Shown in pieces: positions 11,735-22,546 of a stretch of 64,000 nt of DNA. The stretch covers positions 16,365,001 to 16,429,000 of the forward strand of contig NC_084925.1 in assembly GCF_958298935.1 (NCBI RefSeq). Reading direction: 5' to 3'. The position numbers and the translations under genes are program-made. How positions within the stretch are numbered: the first letter of the stretch is position 1; the number at the start of each line of letters is the position of its first letter. The notes below the pieces were generated by a model that saw only the letters and a program-made list of their open reading frames with translations, ran no database searches and was not told where the DNA came from. The stretch is from Phragmites australis (taxonomy: Eukaryota > Streptophyta > Magnoliopsida > Poales > Poaceae).

Positions 11735-14700
11735 TGTGGGGGAACCGTCCCAATGATATTCTAAGTAATTACCAGGAGGATCATTGTTTATGATCACAAC
11801 CTTGATGATTAACCAGAATATCATCCCTGTAGTACCGGCATGTGTTTTGTGCCCAAGATTGTAACACATGCCTTTACAACATATAGCATCACAACACAAC
11901 TTAAGAAAGAGCAAGTAACTAACATTACATTACAAGTTATTAAGCACTACCAAGTTATTATAATTTACAACAAAAGAGAGGTAGGAAGAGACTAAAACCT
12001 GCTGAACTCCTAACCAACAAAACAAACTACGCAGCAGAAGCTAAAGCTATAAACAACAAAAGGAGGATGGAGCCATATGCCCTTAGGCTCCATCACAAAA
12101 GCACGCCAACTGAGTAGGATGCACTACTCATGTACACCATCACCCTCGGCAGGTGTGAAGTAGCCAAACACCGCTTCCTCCTCACTTGCAAAACCTGTAG
12201 AGCAGTTGAGTACGAAGGTACTCGCAAGACCTAATCCACACATAGCACATATAAGTAGTTCAACTCCAAGGATTATGCATTGAGCTGTTAGCAAGAAAAA
12301 TACCTCAAGGTTAAGTACATTAATATGCTTAAGCAACCTAGACATATGTGTGAGCACCTAAATTTTACTAACAACAATACCATTATACCCTACAATGACC
12401 AACTGCACATAAATGTAACTGGAACCATCATGAACATGTATGTACACGAACCATCTTCCCCATGACCAAAATATCCAACCACAAACCACAACTCGTGACT
12501 CTATGATGATGCGCATTGATAGAAGACATTCTCATGACCTAGAGCACGACAGTTCGAACTGTTTTTACACCCTGGAGAGGGATACTCCTTTACCTACACA
12601 ACATGAGGACCATTTGACTTGCATAACCACACAAGTCCATAGAAGGGGGTACTTGTGACAATCTTTCCCAGTAAGCCCTAATCATTTGATACATGCATCG
12701 CTTAGCGCGAAGGTATCCTGAACTACTCCCGGAGCAAACTAGATACCTCTAAAATCCCGCTCGCTCACACCGTCGATGTTTAGGCCTAAATGATCACAGC
12801 TACAGAGCTATTCAGCTTACCTTACCATTAGATCAGCATGTGGTGTGTACGGTAAGTGCTAAAGCCAGGGGCGACCAATGGTCGATGCTTAACCGATGCA
12901 AGATGGTCTACGGTATCTGGGCTCCCTCCCTGAACTACTCTAGGAATCTCTTCCAAGGCAGATGATACCTCTAACACCACCCACATCTCGTCGCATTCTC
13001 ACATCTCAACTATCTCAACAACATAACCAATAGTGTGAAACATTAAGTAAGCTCTAAGCTCGCGAACAATGGCATCATCGTCGCTCGACTTCTACCGAGG
13101 ACCTATGTATTGCTAAGCATATCGAACAACCCTAAGGCTAGACATCAACAATATTATTGAGGTGACAAGGATGAGGATAATCAACAATTCAAGGTAGAGG
13201 ATATGCAATACAACATAGGTTCTACCCATTTTTGCCTGACATCGACTCGCTACTCATGCAAACATACATAAGCATAATATATCAAATTTTGATTTCATTC
13301 AATTCAGCACAAGGGTTCAATATGCTTAGATGCTTGCCTTGCTGCTCTGCCAGCTACCTAATGCTACCCGCACAGAATTCACAGTGCTCTTCCACTGGGA
13401 GAGGGTTTGATTGGGGACAAGACCTCTCTTAGATAAGAGGGGTGAGGTGCCTCGATGTCGCCCTCGCTCGCCTAAACTGTCAGATCAACGCTCTCTAAAG
13501 AAACACGGATGCAATGCATAAATAAATGAACAATGCAAAAAGGATGCATAAAATGCATGCTCAAGTAATAGAGGAGTGCCGAGACTCGATAACATTCGCA
13601 AAAGACCACTAAGGGACTAGGGCTTCAAAGTGTGAAATCCCGGATAAGCCAACTTAAAGTGCACAAAGCCTTTAGTGGCTGGCGATCAAACCGACCCTGG
13701 GGTGGCGGTTAGACCGGCGGCGTGCAGAGAGTTTTGGGGGCTGATGGTCCAATCGACATTGATCCAGTGGTCAGACCGCCCACCAATGGTCAAACCGGCC
13801 CTAGCGGCGGTTTGACCGCTGTATAGAGCCCTCACTTTGAACCTTCTGATCCCAACTGGTGGTCAGATCGGCCCTAGCGGTGGTCAGATCGCCAAACCTT
13901 ACCTGCAGCACCCTTGTGGGTTACCGGTGAGAGCTCTGGCGAGACTCTCGACCACGAAGGGTACCTAAATTCTCTATGGGACTAGTGGAGTGTTTTAAAG
14001 TGACTTGGACTACCTTCACCGAGCTAAACTCAAAATGCCCTATGGATTGGACCTAGGCTAGGTTGAGTTTTGGGCCTGAACAACATGGGGGTGAGGGGTC
14101 AAATCGAGCTTGGAAACAATAGAAAAATGGTAGGGGAAGCCTCACCTTAGTGCATTGAAGTTTTCTAGCAGATGGGTTTGCTTCGGGAAGGCTTCGATTT
14201 TCGGATTGGCTCTCGGGGTGGTGGTGGAGCTTGACGTGAATGGCGGGTCTTCGGCAAGGGAGAAGAGGGGGGACGCTTGAGGAAGTCCTTCGGGAGCTCG
14301 TGAGAGTCCCCTCCTCCAATCTCCGGCCCTCGAACGCGATGTCAAAGGAATCCCTTTAGTGTTTGGGTGGAGAGATTGAGAGAGAGAGAGAGAGAGAGAG
14401 AGCAAATGAGAGAGTGAGAGGGTGGGAGAGGCAATCAACCACCTTAAGTCGAGCCTCTGTGTGCTGGCGGTCGGACCACGTAGGGCGCCGGTTGGACCGC
14501 AGCAAGCACACGTGGCAAGCCCAAGTGGCTGCCACCTGGCGGTAAGACCGCGAGTGATCCCGATCAGGCCGCGAGAGGGGTTTTGTGCTGAATTGTTCTA
14601 AGTATTCCCGCTTTCCCTCTTCTTTCTTCTCCAAAGGATCTAGGGCTTTTCTAAGGAGCTCTAAACCATCTCTAGGGTGTGTGAAACACCTTCAAACTAA

Positions 14701-14795
14701 ACTTGTCGGACAATTACGTAACAATGCAGGTGATAACACATGCGATAATAGTTAAGCAATGCTTAATCACGGCTTATCATTTTTGGGACGTGACA
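11735..14795 (-). repeat. Tekay-1 5' LTR (3.06 kb)
   Basis: This is a complete LTR ending TGTCACGTCCC on the minus strand. It contains a GA microsatellite (14370-14401) and about eleven copies of a near-palindromic GGTCnGACC motif in its U3 half (13675-13905 and 14460-14555). ORFs of 60-98 codons on both strands near 14050-14640 arise from low-complexity sequence and lie in non-coding LTR. Confidence 0.93.
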
Positions 14796-14800
14796 AAATA

Positions 14801-14848
14801 ACACCAAATGGAAAGTCAAATGAGCCCTAATAGATATCACACTATGAT
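14801..14848 (-). mobile_element. Continuation of the Tekay-type LTR fragment
   Basis: These 48 bases follow the right-hand AAATA copy and belong to the target of Tekay-1, so they are taken as the continuation of the 3922-5663 fragment. They end where similarity to CRM gag starts (ACACTTTGAACGCC, 14849). Confidence 0.45.
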
Positions 14849-16774
14849 AGACACTTTGAACGCCAAGTAAGAATGCACACTGAAGGTCTGAATGAAGATG
14901 TGCAAGTGACCAATGAACGACTTGGTCAGTTGGAGGGCACTCAAATTGACAAAAACAGCAAGCTTGCAACATTGGAGGTTTCTGTTGGCGAGATCAACAC
15001 CTCTCTCGCAGGGATTTTGCAATGCCTAGAAGAGATGGGTTGTGCCCCTCCACTGATTGACACCATTGTGGCCACTAATGGCAACCTACGCAATAACAAT
15101 GGTGATTTGTGCTGCGAGGTAGTAGCAAACAACAACAACTATGCTGCGAGCTTGATGATGTGGATACTTGTGATCGACATCGGTTACGCTTCGATCACAT
15201 CAGCATGGGTTCTATCCTCCCACGTCGCAAGGTACGTGACAATGATGAATCACTAGGAAAGATTAAATTCACTATGCCACCTTTTGATGAGAAATATGAT
15301 CCTAATGCTTTCCTCACATGGGAACTAGCTGTTGATCAAATATTTGATTGTCATGACTTTCTAGAAGGTAAAAGGGTTAAAGCTGCCACTTGTGAATTTA
15401 CTAATTTTGCTTCTGTTTGGTGGAGTGAATATCGTCGAAAGAATCCAAATAATACACCACAAACTTGGGATGCTTCAAAACGAATCATGCGAGCTAAATT
15501 TGTTCCTTCATCTGATGTGCGTGATCTGTTACATAAGTTGCAACAATTGAGATAGGGTAGTAAAAGTGTAAATGAATACTAGCAAGAGTTGCAAATAGGT
15601 ATGTTGCATTGTGGCTTAGAGGGAGACGAGGTTGCTATATCTAGATTTACGGGTGGTTTGAACCGTGAAATTTAGGACATTTTATCTTGCAAAGAATACT
15701 ATTCTATCGCTCAATTATTTCATCTTGCTTGTAAAGGTGAAAGAGAACTGCAGGTACATCATAGTAGTGCTAGGACTAATGTTTCTACAGGTCGAGCAAG
15801 CTCATGGCAGCCTCGCGCAAGTGATGCTCCAACCGGCTGTGCTTCTGCGCCATCTCCTACCAACAGCAAGCCACGCTCATCTACATCCAATTCAGCCTCT
15901 CAGGCAAGCAAGGCTACAAAGAGTGCTGCACCAACACCAGCAAAGAGTGCTTTTGTTGCATCTACATGGTGAATGAGGGATATTCAATGTGATCAATGCA
16001 AGCCAAGCAAGCAAGTCTTGATTGTGAAGGATGATGGTGAGTATTTTTCTGCTAGTGATTTGGATGCAGACACATATGCTATGCTTGCAGGTGGCCATGT
16101 AGGGGGTGGAGATGGTCATGATCAAGAGGAGGAGCACATTGGAACTAAATACGCGGACTGCTATGAGAGCCTCATTGTGCAGTGTGTGTTGAGTGCACAA
16201 ATGGAGAAGGTAAAACATAATCAGCAATATACTTTGTTTCATGCTAAGTCTGTCATCAAGGAGCATTCATGTAGTGTCATCATTGATGGGGGAAGCTGCA
16301 ACAATTTTGTAAACTTTAAGATGGTTGAAAAGCTTGAATTGAACACAAAACCACACCTGCAGCCATATTATATTCAATGGTTCAAGAACAACGGCAAGGT
16401 AATGGTAACATGACTGGTGAGTGTACACTTTGCTATTGGTTCGTATCATGATTCTATTGACTGTAACATTGTGCCTATGCAAGCATGTTCTATGTTGTTA
16501 GGTAGACCCTGATAATATGATAAAGATTCATTGCATCATGGTCGAACTAATCAATATTCATTTGTGAATAAAAAGAGTTAGTAAAGAAAACAATCTAGAG
16601 CATGCTAAGAGTGAAAGTCAGATTGTCGTAAAGGAATTTGAGCAACATAAAATGGGAAAGGCTAAATCTATTCATGAGAGGAAAAATGAGATTAAATTGA
16701 AAGGTGCTTGTTTTCTGGCTGCCAAGTCTGATATGAACGAATTGAATGCTAATACTTATGTTTGCTATGCTTTA
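14849..16774 (+). pseudogene. CRM-1 gag-protease remnant (5' truncated)
   Basis: The sequence matches CRM-5 gag from the residues LHTEGLNEDVQVTNE onward (14873). The 5' LTR, PBS and start of gag are missing. Capsid sequence is readable at 15109-15555 (KIKFTMPPFD, WWSEYRRKNP), then stops follow. The zinc knuckle is broken: CDQC at ~15991-16002 is joined directly to PSK, losing about nine residues including the His and last Cys that CRM-5 keeps. The protease region at 15973-16413 has DGGSCNN, the CRM variant of the aspartic protease site, near 16285. It ends in the protease-RT linker (VCYAL) where noaCRM-2 is inserted, and continues at 20642. Confidence 0.85.
16770..16774. repeat. Left target-site duplication of noaCRM-2 (CTTTA)
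   Basis: CTTTA here is repeated exactly at 20637-20641. Removing 16775-20641 restores continuity of the CRM-1 protease-RT linker reading frame. Confidence 0.93.
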
Positions 16775-17887
16775 TGATGAGGACATCACTGGCTCACATA
16801 TGACCATGCCTATGATATATAAGAACAGATCAAAGGTGCATGCATTAATTATTAGAATTACTTTTTATATGTTTGAGCAAAGGGTGCTACACCATGAGTT
16901 ATGTTTGATTTTATTTTCAAAAGTGTTAGCAAGGATTAAGATAAAGGAAGAAGGCATGCATGGCATGAATGGAGGATAAATGAAGTTGATTGGGGACTGA
17001 GTCTGAACATATTCTGGAGTATAATTCCGCCTCCCAGGACAACGCTGACTTCAAATGGTCGTAACTTTTGCATACAATCTCCGTTTTGGATATTGTTGGA
17101 TTTCATGGAAAGCTTGTCTCATTATCTTTCTAACGCATCTAGCCACACCTCTAAATTCATCCTAAGTTGATAGGAAATAAAGAACAAGGTGCTGCACCGC
17201 CTATAATGGGCTTTGGGCCTTGTAACTTCGTTTGGGACCCCGAACCAAGTGGGGCCCAAGGTGTGTGCGCCCCAACCTGGTGGAGGATGACCTAGGGTTT
17301 CCCTTGGCCATCATCCCACCCTCATAAATAGCTAGGCATCCCTTACGCAAACTTCTGTTCTTCAGTTGTGTCGGAGGACCACCTGTCAAGACAGTCATTT
17401 GAGAACCCCACCTATTGTGTCGAAAACTTTGAGATCTTTAGTTCTATTTGCAATTTCCGTTTTGGATGTTCTTGGACTTCATGAAAAGCTTATCTCATTA
17501 TCTTTCCAACGGATCTAGCCACACCTTGAAATTCATCATGAGTTGGCCAAAATTAAATAAACAAAGTGCTGCACCACCTATAATAGGCTTTGGGCCTTGT
17601 AACTTCGTTTGGGACCTCGGCCCAAGTGGGACCCAAGGTGTGTGCACCCCAACCTGGTGGAGGATGACCTAGGGTTTCCCTTGGCCGTCATCCCACCCTC
17701 ATAATTAGCTAGGCATCCCTCTAGGCTTCTCGGGATTTCTTGTGTTTAGTTTTGCCTGCGTGCAAACTTCTGTTCTTCAGTTGTCTATTGTGTCAACAAC
17801 TTTGAGATCTTTAGTTATATTTGCAATTTTAGATTGTTGTCTCTTATTTTTGCTAGTTCTTCGATTGCTCGTAAGAATTGAACCTTC
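16775..17887 (+). repeat. noaCRM-2 5' LTR, internally duplicated and lacking U5 end
   Basis: It matches 19696-20465 of the 3' LTR but carries an extra tandem copy of a ~375-bp segment (17081-17456 and 17457-17830). It stops at TGAACCTT, where the 3' LTR continues another ~170 bp. The U5 end and PBS are therefore deleted. ORFs inside it are not genes. Confidence 0.85.
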
Positions 17888-18169
17888 CTAGCTACACCAT
17901 TCTACAAAGAACAGGCTTGTGTCACTTGGCAATTGCTCCATCCAATCTCCATTGGTTGACACCGTTGGTTGTAGATCACCCCTGTTGGCTTGGTAAGAGT
18001 TTGATACTGCTTTGAGTCTGTGTGACTTTTGAGACTCCACTACCTAGTAGTTGATAGGAGCATGTATATCCTTTTGTATGTTTCTTGTTTGCTCCTAATC
18101 ATGGTATGGTTGCGCAAGGAGAGTTGAGATGATCTTGTTTAACGTCAACTTTGTTACCTTCGTTTAGAC
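17888..18169 (+). other. noaCRM-2 leader
   Basis: Untranslated leader between the truncated 5' LTR and gag. Its GTGTGACTTTTGAGACTCCACTACC-like block near 18030 (TAGTTGATAGGAGCA) corresponds to the leader of CRM-3 at 23065-23100, supporting kinship of the two. Confidence 0.6.
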
Positions 18170-18768
18170 ATGGGGAGTGATTGATATGATGCATTGGAGG
18201 TACATGATGACGTTCTAGCAAAAGTTGAGTCTATTTTTCCTTTATTTGATGGTAAATACGATTCTGTAGCTTGTGTTGATTGGGAGATAGCATTAGACAG
18301 AGAATTTAACAAGCATGATTTTTCTAATGCTCAAATGATAAAAGCTGCTATTAATAAGTTCACCATGTGTGCTTTCTTTTGGTGGAATAATATTAGCAAT
18401 AGACCTGAGACATGGGATGAATGCAAAAGAATGATGAGAGCTAGATTTAGTCGTTCTTATTATACTCATGCTCTACTTGAGAAAATACAACATTTGAAAC
18501 AAGGTAGTAGAACTGTGTAGAATTCTACCATGAATTTAAAATTTGTATATTGCATGGTGCTTTAGAAGAAAGCAGAGAAGATACAATGAGTAGGTTCTTG
18601 AGAGGCCTTAATTTAGAAATTCAAGCGATGCTTGCTCATAGAACATATGATCATAGCTCTCACATATTTTTACTTGCTTGCGATATTGAAAAACAGATTG
18701 TGCAATCTTTTGTCTCTCAGTCTATGAATAACCTTTTGTTGGAAGTTGAAAACAATCCAAAGGAATGA
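18170..18768 (+). pseudogene. noaCRM-2 gag-like ORF
   Basis: An ATG at 18170 (MGSD) runs, apart from nonsense codons at 18182-18184 and 18518-18520, to about 18768. It carries the CRM capsid signature: FPLFDGKYD, FFWWNNI, RPETWDECKRMMRARF. CRM-1 and CRM-5 have WWSEYRRKNP and TWDAFKRIMRA at the same place. The sequence is clearly homologous but distant, with one extra block (GALEESREDTMSRFLRGL) equal to the FLRGL motif of other gypsy gags. No zinc knuckle is seen downstream. It would package RNA in particles made with, or by, a partner element. Confidence 0.75.
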
Positions 18769-19695
18769 AACGAGATGACTGAGGTGCCATTCCCATCGCT
18801 TGAGAAGGAACTGAAGAATCATGATGCACCGATCTTATCTAAAGAGAATATAAAATGTAAATCAAATGGTGCTGACATAAATCAAGGTGAGTATGCTCAA
18901 GCAAAACTACACTTGTCCACTACTCATGCTACTATAGAGCAATAATTTGTAGAACCTATTGCTACATTTCCTTTATCACAAGTTGATTTGGTTGCTTTTC
19001 CTTGTGATAAATAGGAGTTTTGTGATGCTTCACTTATATCCATGTCACAACTAGTGAATGAACATGTTGACTCTATTGTTAACCCATTAAGTATTGATAC
19101 TAAGCATGTTGTTCACATTGCTAGTGAAAATGAAGAACTTAAATTACTATCTTTACATACTTGGGGTATTGAATTTGATGATCTTTGTGAGCTCAATAAT
19201 TTAGAGGAGAAATTATTTGCTAGGTCAGATTTGCGATGTCCTACTAATACGATTTCCATATCACTGGCAATTATAATTATAAAGGAGTGTATCTTGTGCA
19301 TAGAGTGTATATTTGTTTAAATTTCAAGATACCACTTTTTCATAATGAGATGTGTAGTATAGAAGAACATAGTAGTTCTAATATTTCTCTCTCTAGTTCC
19401 TCTAGTTGTGCAAATGAGATACAACTTTGTTCTCAAGAAGGGGTGTGTTAGGTACATCCAAATACCACCATATGTTCTCCTTGTGCAAAAATTTCAGAAA
19501 TAAATCATTCCATCATGCTGAAATCTACATCACCCTCTCATGTGCAAGCTAATGCTAGGGTGAGTTGGTTTCCTCATGTTGTCAATTTTCCAAAGAACAA
19601 GTAATGCTGCACAATGATATTTCTTTTTGTGTGAGCTATACTGAGCATAAAGACAAGTCGAAACCGATGGCGGTTTCCAGTCAAGAAGGGGAGAA
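18769..19695 (+). pseudogene. noaCRM-2 second ORF region, unknown function
   Basis: Readable in one or two frames with several stops. The clearest part (19042-19320) encodes an acidic, leucine-rich protein segment beginning MSQLVNEHVDSIVNP and containing WGIEFDDLCELNNLEEKL. No known enzymatic motif is present. The last codons (SSQEGENDE) overlap the polypurine tract and LTR start, as integrase does in autonomous CRM elements, although this protein is not integrase. I do not recognise a function; similar ORFs occur in grass non-autonomous LTR elements as far as I recall. Confidence 0.55.
19682..19695 (+). promoter_or_regulatory. noaCRM-2 polypurine tract
   Basis: CAAGAAGGGGAGAA lies immediately before the 3' LTR and is nearly identical to the CRM-5 tract (AAGAAGGGGAGGA on its strand). 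It would prime plus-strand DNA synthesis. Confidence 0.8.
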
Positions 19696-20636
19696 TGATG
19701 AGGGCATCACTGGCTCACATATGACCATGCCTATGACAAGAACGGATCAAAGGTGCATGCATTTTGTATTAGAATTACTATTTATATATTTGAGCAAATG
19801 GTGCTGCACCATGAGTTGTGTATGTTTTATTTTCAGAAGTGTTGGTATGGATTAAGATAAAGGAAGAAGGGCGCACGTGGCATGCATGGAGGATAAATGA
19901 AGTTGATTGGGGACTGAGTCTGAACATATTCTGGAGTATAATTCGGCCTCCCAGGACAACGCTGACTTCAAACGGTCATAGTTCTTGCATACGAGCTCCG
20001 TTTTGGATATTCTTGGATGTCATGGAAAGCTTGTCTCATTATCTTTCCAATGGATCTAGCTACACCTTGAAATACATTCTAAGTTGTCTGAAATTAAAGA
20101 AACAAGGTGTTGCACCACCATAATGGGCTTTGGGCCTTGTAACTTCGTTTGGGACCCGACCCAAGTTGGGTCCAAAGTGTGTGTGCCCCAATCTGGTGGA
20201 GGATGACCTAGGGTATCCCTTGGCCATCATCCCACCCTCATAAATAGCTAGGCATCCCTCTAGGATTCTCGGGTTTTCTTGTGTCCAGTTTAGCCCTCGT
20301 GCAAACTTCTGTTCTTCAGTTGTGTCGGATGACCACCTGTCAAGATAGTCATTTGAGAACCCCACCTATTGTGTCGACAACTTTGAGATCTTCAGTTCTA
20401 TTTGCAATTTCAGATTACCGTTTCTTATTCTTGCTAGTTCTTCGATTGCTTGCAAGAATTGAACCTTGTGTTCAGGTTGATCATGCTATCTAGTATGGTC
20501 AATAACCATTTGGAGTTGGTTCTGCGATTGCTAAGGTGCTCACGAACTATTCGTTTATAGTCAGATCGCAAGAGTCAAATCCACCAGATCGATATTTATC
20601 CTCTCACTGAAAGATCGGAACACATTGACCTTATCA
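19696..20636 (+). repeat. noaCRM-2 3' LTR (941 bp)
   Basis: Runs from TGATGAGGGCATC to CCTTATCA, followed by target duplication CTTTA (20637-20641). An ATAAATAG at ~20240 is a plausible TATA box, with 'TAGTTCTTCGATTGCTTGCA' near 20435 in the conserved CRM U5-like region. Confidence 0.9.
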
Positions 20637-20641
20637 CTTTA

Positions 20642-20835
20642 GTTTGTATAGAAGCATTGTTTCCACTTGAGGATATATCTTCTTCTTTGCCACTTCCTGT
20701 TGCTAATCTTTTACAGGAGTATACTGATGTCTTTCCAAAGCAAGTGCCACCAGGGCTCCCACCAATCCATGTAATTGAGCATCAAATTGACCTCGTTCCT
20801 GGGGCCTTCTAACAGAATCGTGCACCATACAGAAC
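20642..20835 (+). pseudogene. CRM-1 protease-RT linker and RT start, between two insertions
   Basis: Encodes LEDISSSLPLPVANLLQEYTDVF and GLPPIHVIEHQIDLVPG, the conserved N-terminus of CRM reverse transcriptase, up to NRAPYRT at ~20817-20835. It follows directly from 16774 once noaCRM-2 is removed. CRM-3 is inserted immediately after AGAAC (20831-20835). The matching right-hand AGAAC is not visible because the end of CRM-3 is deleted. Confidence 0.85.
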
Positions 20836-21749
20836 TGATGAGCCCATGACTCCTTAGGATACGATCAATACAACCAATAATCCTCAAATCATACAAGGTC
20901 CAATTACAAGAGCACGTGTACAACAATTAGACCTCCAAAGTGAACTCTTTTCTTGCTATTCATGCTTCTTTGGATGGATTCTTACTAAATTCTTGTGATG
21001 TTTTATTGCGTAGGAATGTGGGAGAAGCACCACAACCTTACTTGGATGTCACCCCTCGAAGGCCAAGTCTACTCGAACTCGAGGCTGAGCTCTAGTTGTG
21101 ATCGAGGTCATGGTCGAGTCCTAGGATAACACGTCAGTAAAACAGTTATAACTCTCTCATACGAAGTCTATTTTAGTCAATCTTGGACATTCTGGAAAGC
21201 TTACGATAAGCCCTTTCTAATGGATAAGAGCTTGACCAAATATTTCTTATAGTTTAGTTAGAGTCAAAGAAATAAGGTACTACATCACCGTTTTGGGCCT
21301 TGTTAGGTCTTGTAATCCTGTCGGGGTTGGAGTCCAGGTTGTTCAGGCCTCTTTCCATGGCTGCACAACTCTAGGTCAACCTTCTCACGTCCCTCCTATA
21401 TATACACAGTAGCCATCATAGTTTAGGCTCAGGTTTAGCTTAGATTATTCTGTTTTAGATAGTTTCACCATTTATCAGTTTGTTAAACCCCAACCAAGAA
21501 CTTCATTGGTAATTAGTAATATTCAGATTGCATCTACCTGTTCTTACTTGTGTTCTTGATTTGCTTGCAGGAAAAGTCTTCTTCGTGAGGTCAACCGCAT
21601 CTTGACACGGTTGATAACCATGGAGTAGTGGTGTAGTGGTTGCGATGATTCTCGATCTGTTCTGTTTGGAGCCTTTGGATCATCAACGTTGAAGTTCCAC
21701 TAATCGACTTATCATACTACCTTTCGGAAGATCAGACAAACACGCATCA
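20836..21749 (+). repeat. CRM-3 5' LTR (914 bp) with embedded integrase C-terminal motif
   Basis: Starts TGATGAGCCCATG and ends CACGCATCA just before the PBS. Near 20897-20930 it encodes QGPITRARVQQL, the C-terminal motif that CRM integrase carries inside the 3' LTR. TATATATAC at 21398-21406 is a likely TATA box. Confidence 0.88.
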
Positions 21750-21751
21750 AG

Positions 21752-21764
21752 TGGTATCAGAGCC
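21752..21764 (+). promoter_or_regulatory. CRM-3 primer binding site
   Basis: TGGTATCAGAGCC is a perfect initiator methionine tRNA type site, two bases after the LTR end. Confidence 0.9.
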
Positions 21765-22065
21765 TCGGTTGCCCATTAGATAATCAAAGTTATCCCTTTT
21801 GTTTTTTGTCATTTTCTATTACCTAAAGTCCAGAAAATTGCCCTACAAAAATATCTAGATCTTAGTTTTTTCGCTGTCCAAACCACTTTGAGCCTTCGCA
21901 ATTTTGTTTTCAGTACGTGTTGTTGAGTTTGAGTCCACCGTCAGTGTCTTTGTTGCTGGTCGAGTCCCATGATCTAGTTTCTAGTATCGAGTCTTGCTGT
22001 TTAGTCGTCGTGTATCTCGGTCTGGCCTTGTTTGCTATAGCCGAGATTTTGTATCTACTCGAGTT

Positions 22066-22462
22066 CGACCACTACTTGAGTCAACCATCAAGTCATGTTT
22101 GACCACTAGCCGCTTTAACCATCTACTCGAGTTTGACCATTGGTCGAGTCGACCATCAACTCGTGTTCGACCACTAGTCGAGTCAACCATCAAGTCGTGT
22201 TCGATCACTAGTCACTTTAACTCTCTACTCGAGTTCGACCACTGGTTGAGTCAACCATCAACTCGTGTTCGACCACTATTCAAGTTGATCATCTACTTGG
22301 GTTCGATCACTAGTTGCTTCGACCACCCACTCGGGGTCCCGACCAGTCATTCCGACACCCACTCGAGGTCCGACCAGGTACTCCGACCACTCGCTCGTGG
22401 TCCCGACCAGTCACCCCGACCACTCACTTGGGTCCCGACCAATCACTCCGACTACCTAGTCG
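22066..22462 (+). repeat. Leader minisatellite, about 12 units of 32-36 bp
   Basis: Degenerate units start with GTTCGACCACT or GTCCCGACCA and carry GAGTCAACCATCAACTCG-like arms. Early units differ from the last four, which have shifted to GTCCCGACCAGTCAC and are ~32 bp. Confidence 0.85.
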
Positions 22463-22474
22463 GAATAGCCAAGG

Positions 22475-22477
<3 letters not shown>

Positions 22478-22541
<64 letters not shown>
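22478..22541 (+). repeat. (GA)n microsatellite
   Basis: An uninterrupted GA run of about 64 bp directly downstream of the minisatellite. Confidence 0.98.

Positions 22542-22546
<5 letters not shown>

Larger units (their letters stand above)
5664..14795 (-). mobile_element. Tekay-1, Ty3/gypsy chromovirus-type LTR retrotransposon
   Basis: This is a minus-strand element bounded by TG (5664) and CA (14795), with a perfect 5-bp target-site duplication AAATA at 5659-5663 and 14796-14800. Its 5' LTR (11735-14795, 3.06 kb) begins TGTCACGTCCC on the minus strand. In element order it holds PBS, gag (CCHC knuckle), protease (DSGAS), reverse transcriptase, RNase H and the N-terminal part of integrase. 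The rest of integrase, any chromodomain, the polypurine tract and the first ~1.1 kb of the 3' LTR are lost through one internal deletion at about 7655. All frames carry stops or shifts, so the copy is dead. The long LTR, PBS type and integrase zinc-finger sequence place it in the Tekay/Del group. Confidence 0.93.
16775..20636 (+). mobile_element. noaCRM-2, gag-only non-autonomous CRM-related LTR retrotransposon
   Basis: It is bounded by TGATGAGG (16775) and TTATCA (20636), with the perfect target duplication CTTTA. Between the LTRs lie only 1.8 kb: a leader, a gag-like ORF and a second, stop-ridden ORF of unknown function. No protease, RT, RNase H or integrase is present, and there is no space for one. 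The 3' LTR start TGATGAGGGCATC and the purine tract AAGAAGGGGAGAA just before it match those of the autonomous CRM elements in this window. I infer trans-mobilisation by CRM enzymes. Similar gag-less or gag-only centromeric elements (noaCRR) are known in rice; whether this is the same family needs comparison. Confidence 0.9.

Noticed and set aside
20811..20935. Internal deletion joining CRM-1 RT directly to an integrase C-terminus
   Set aside because: The apparent fusion is the start of the CRM-3 LTR (TGATGAG at 20836), which itself encodes the GPITRAR motif; no deletion is needed.
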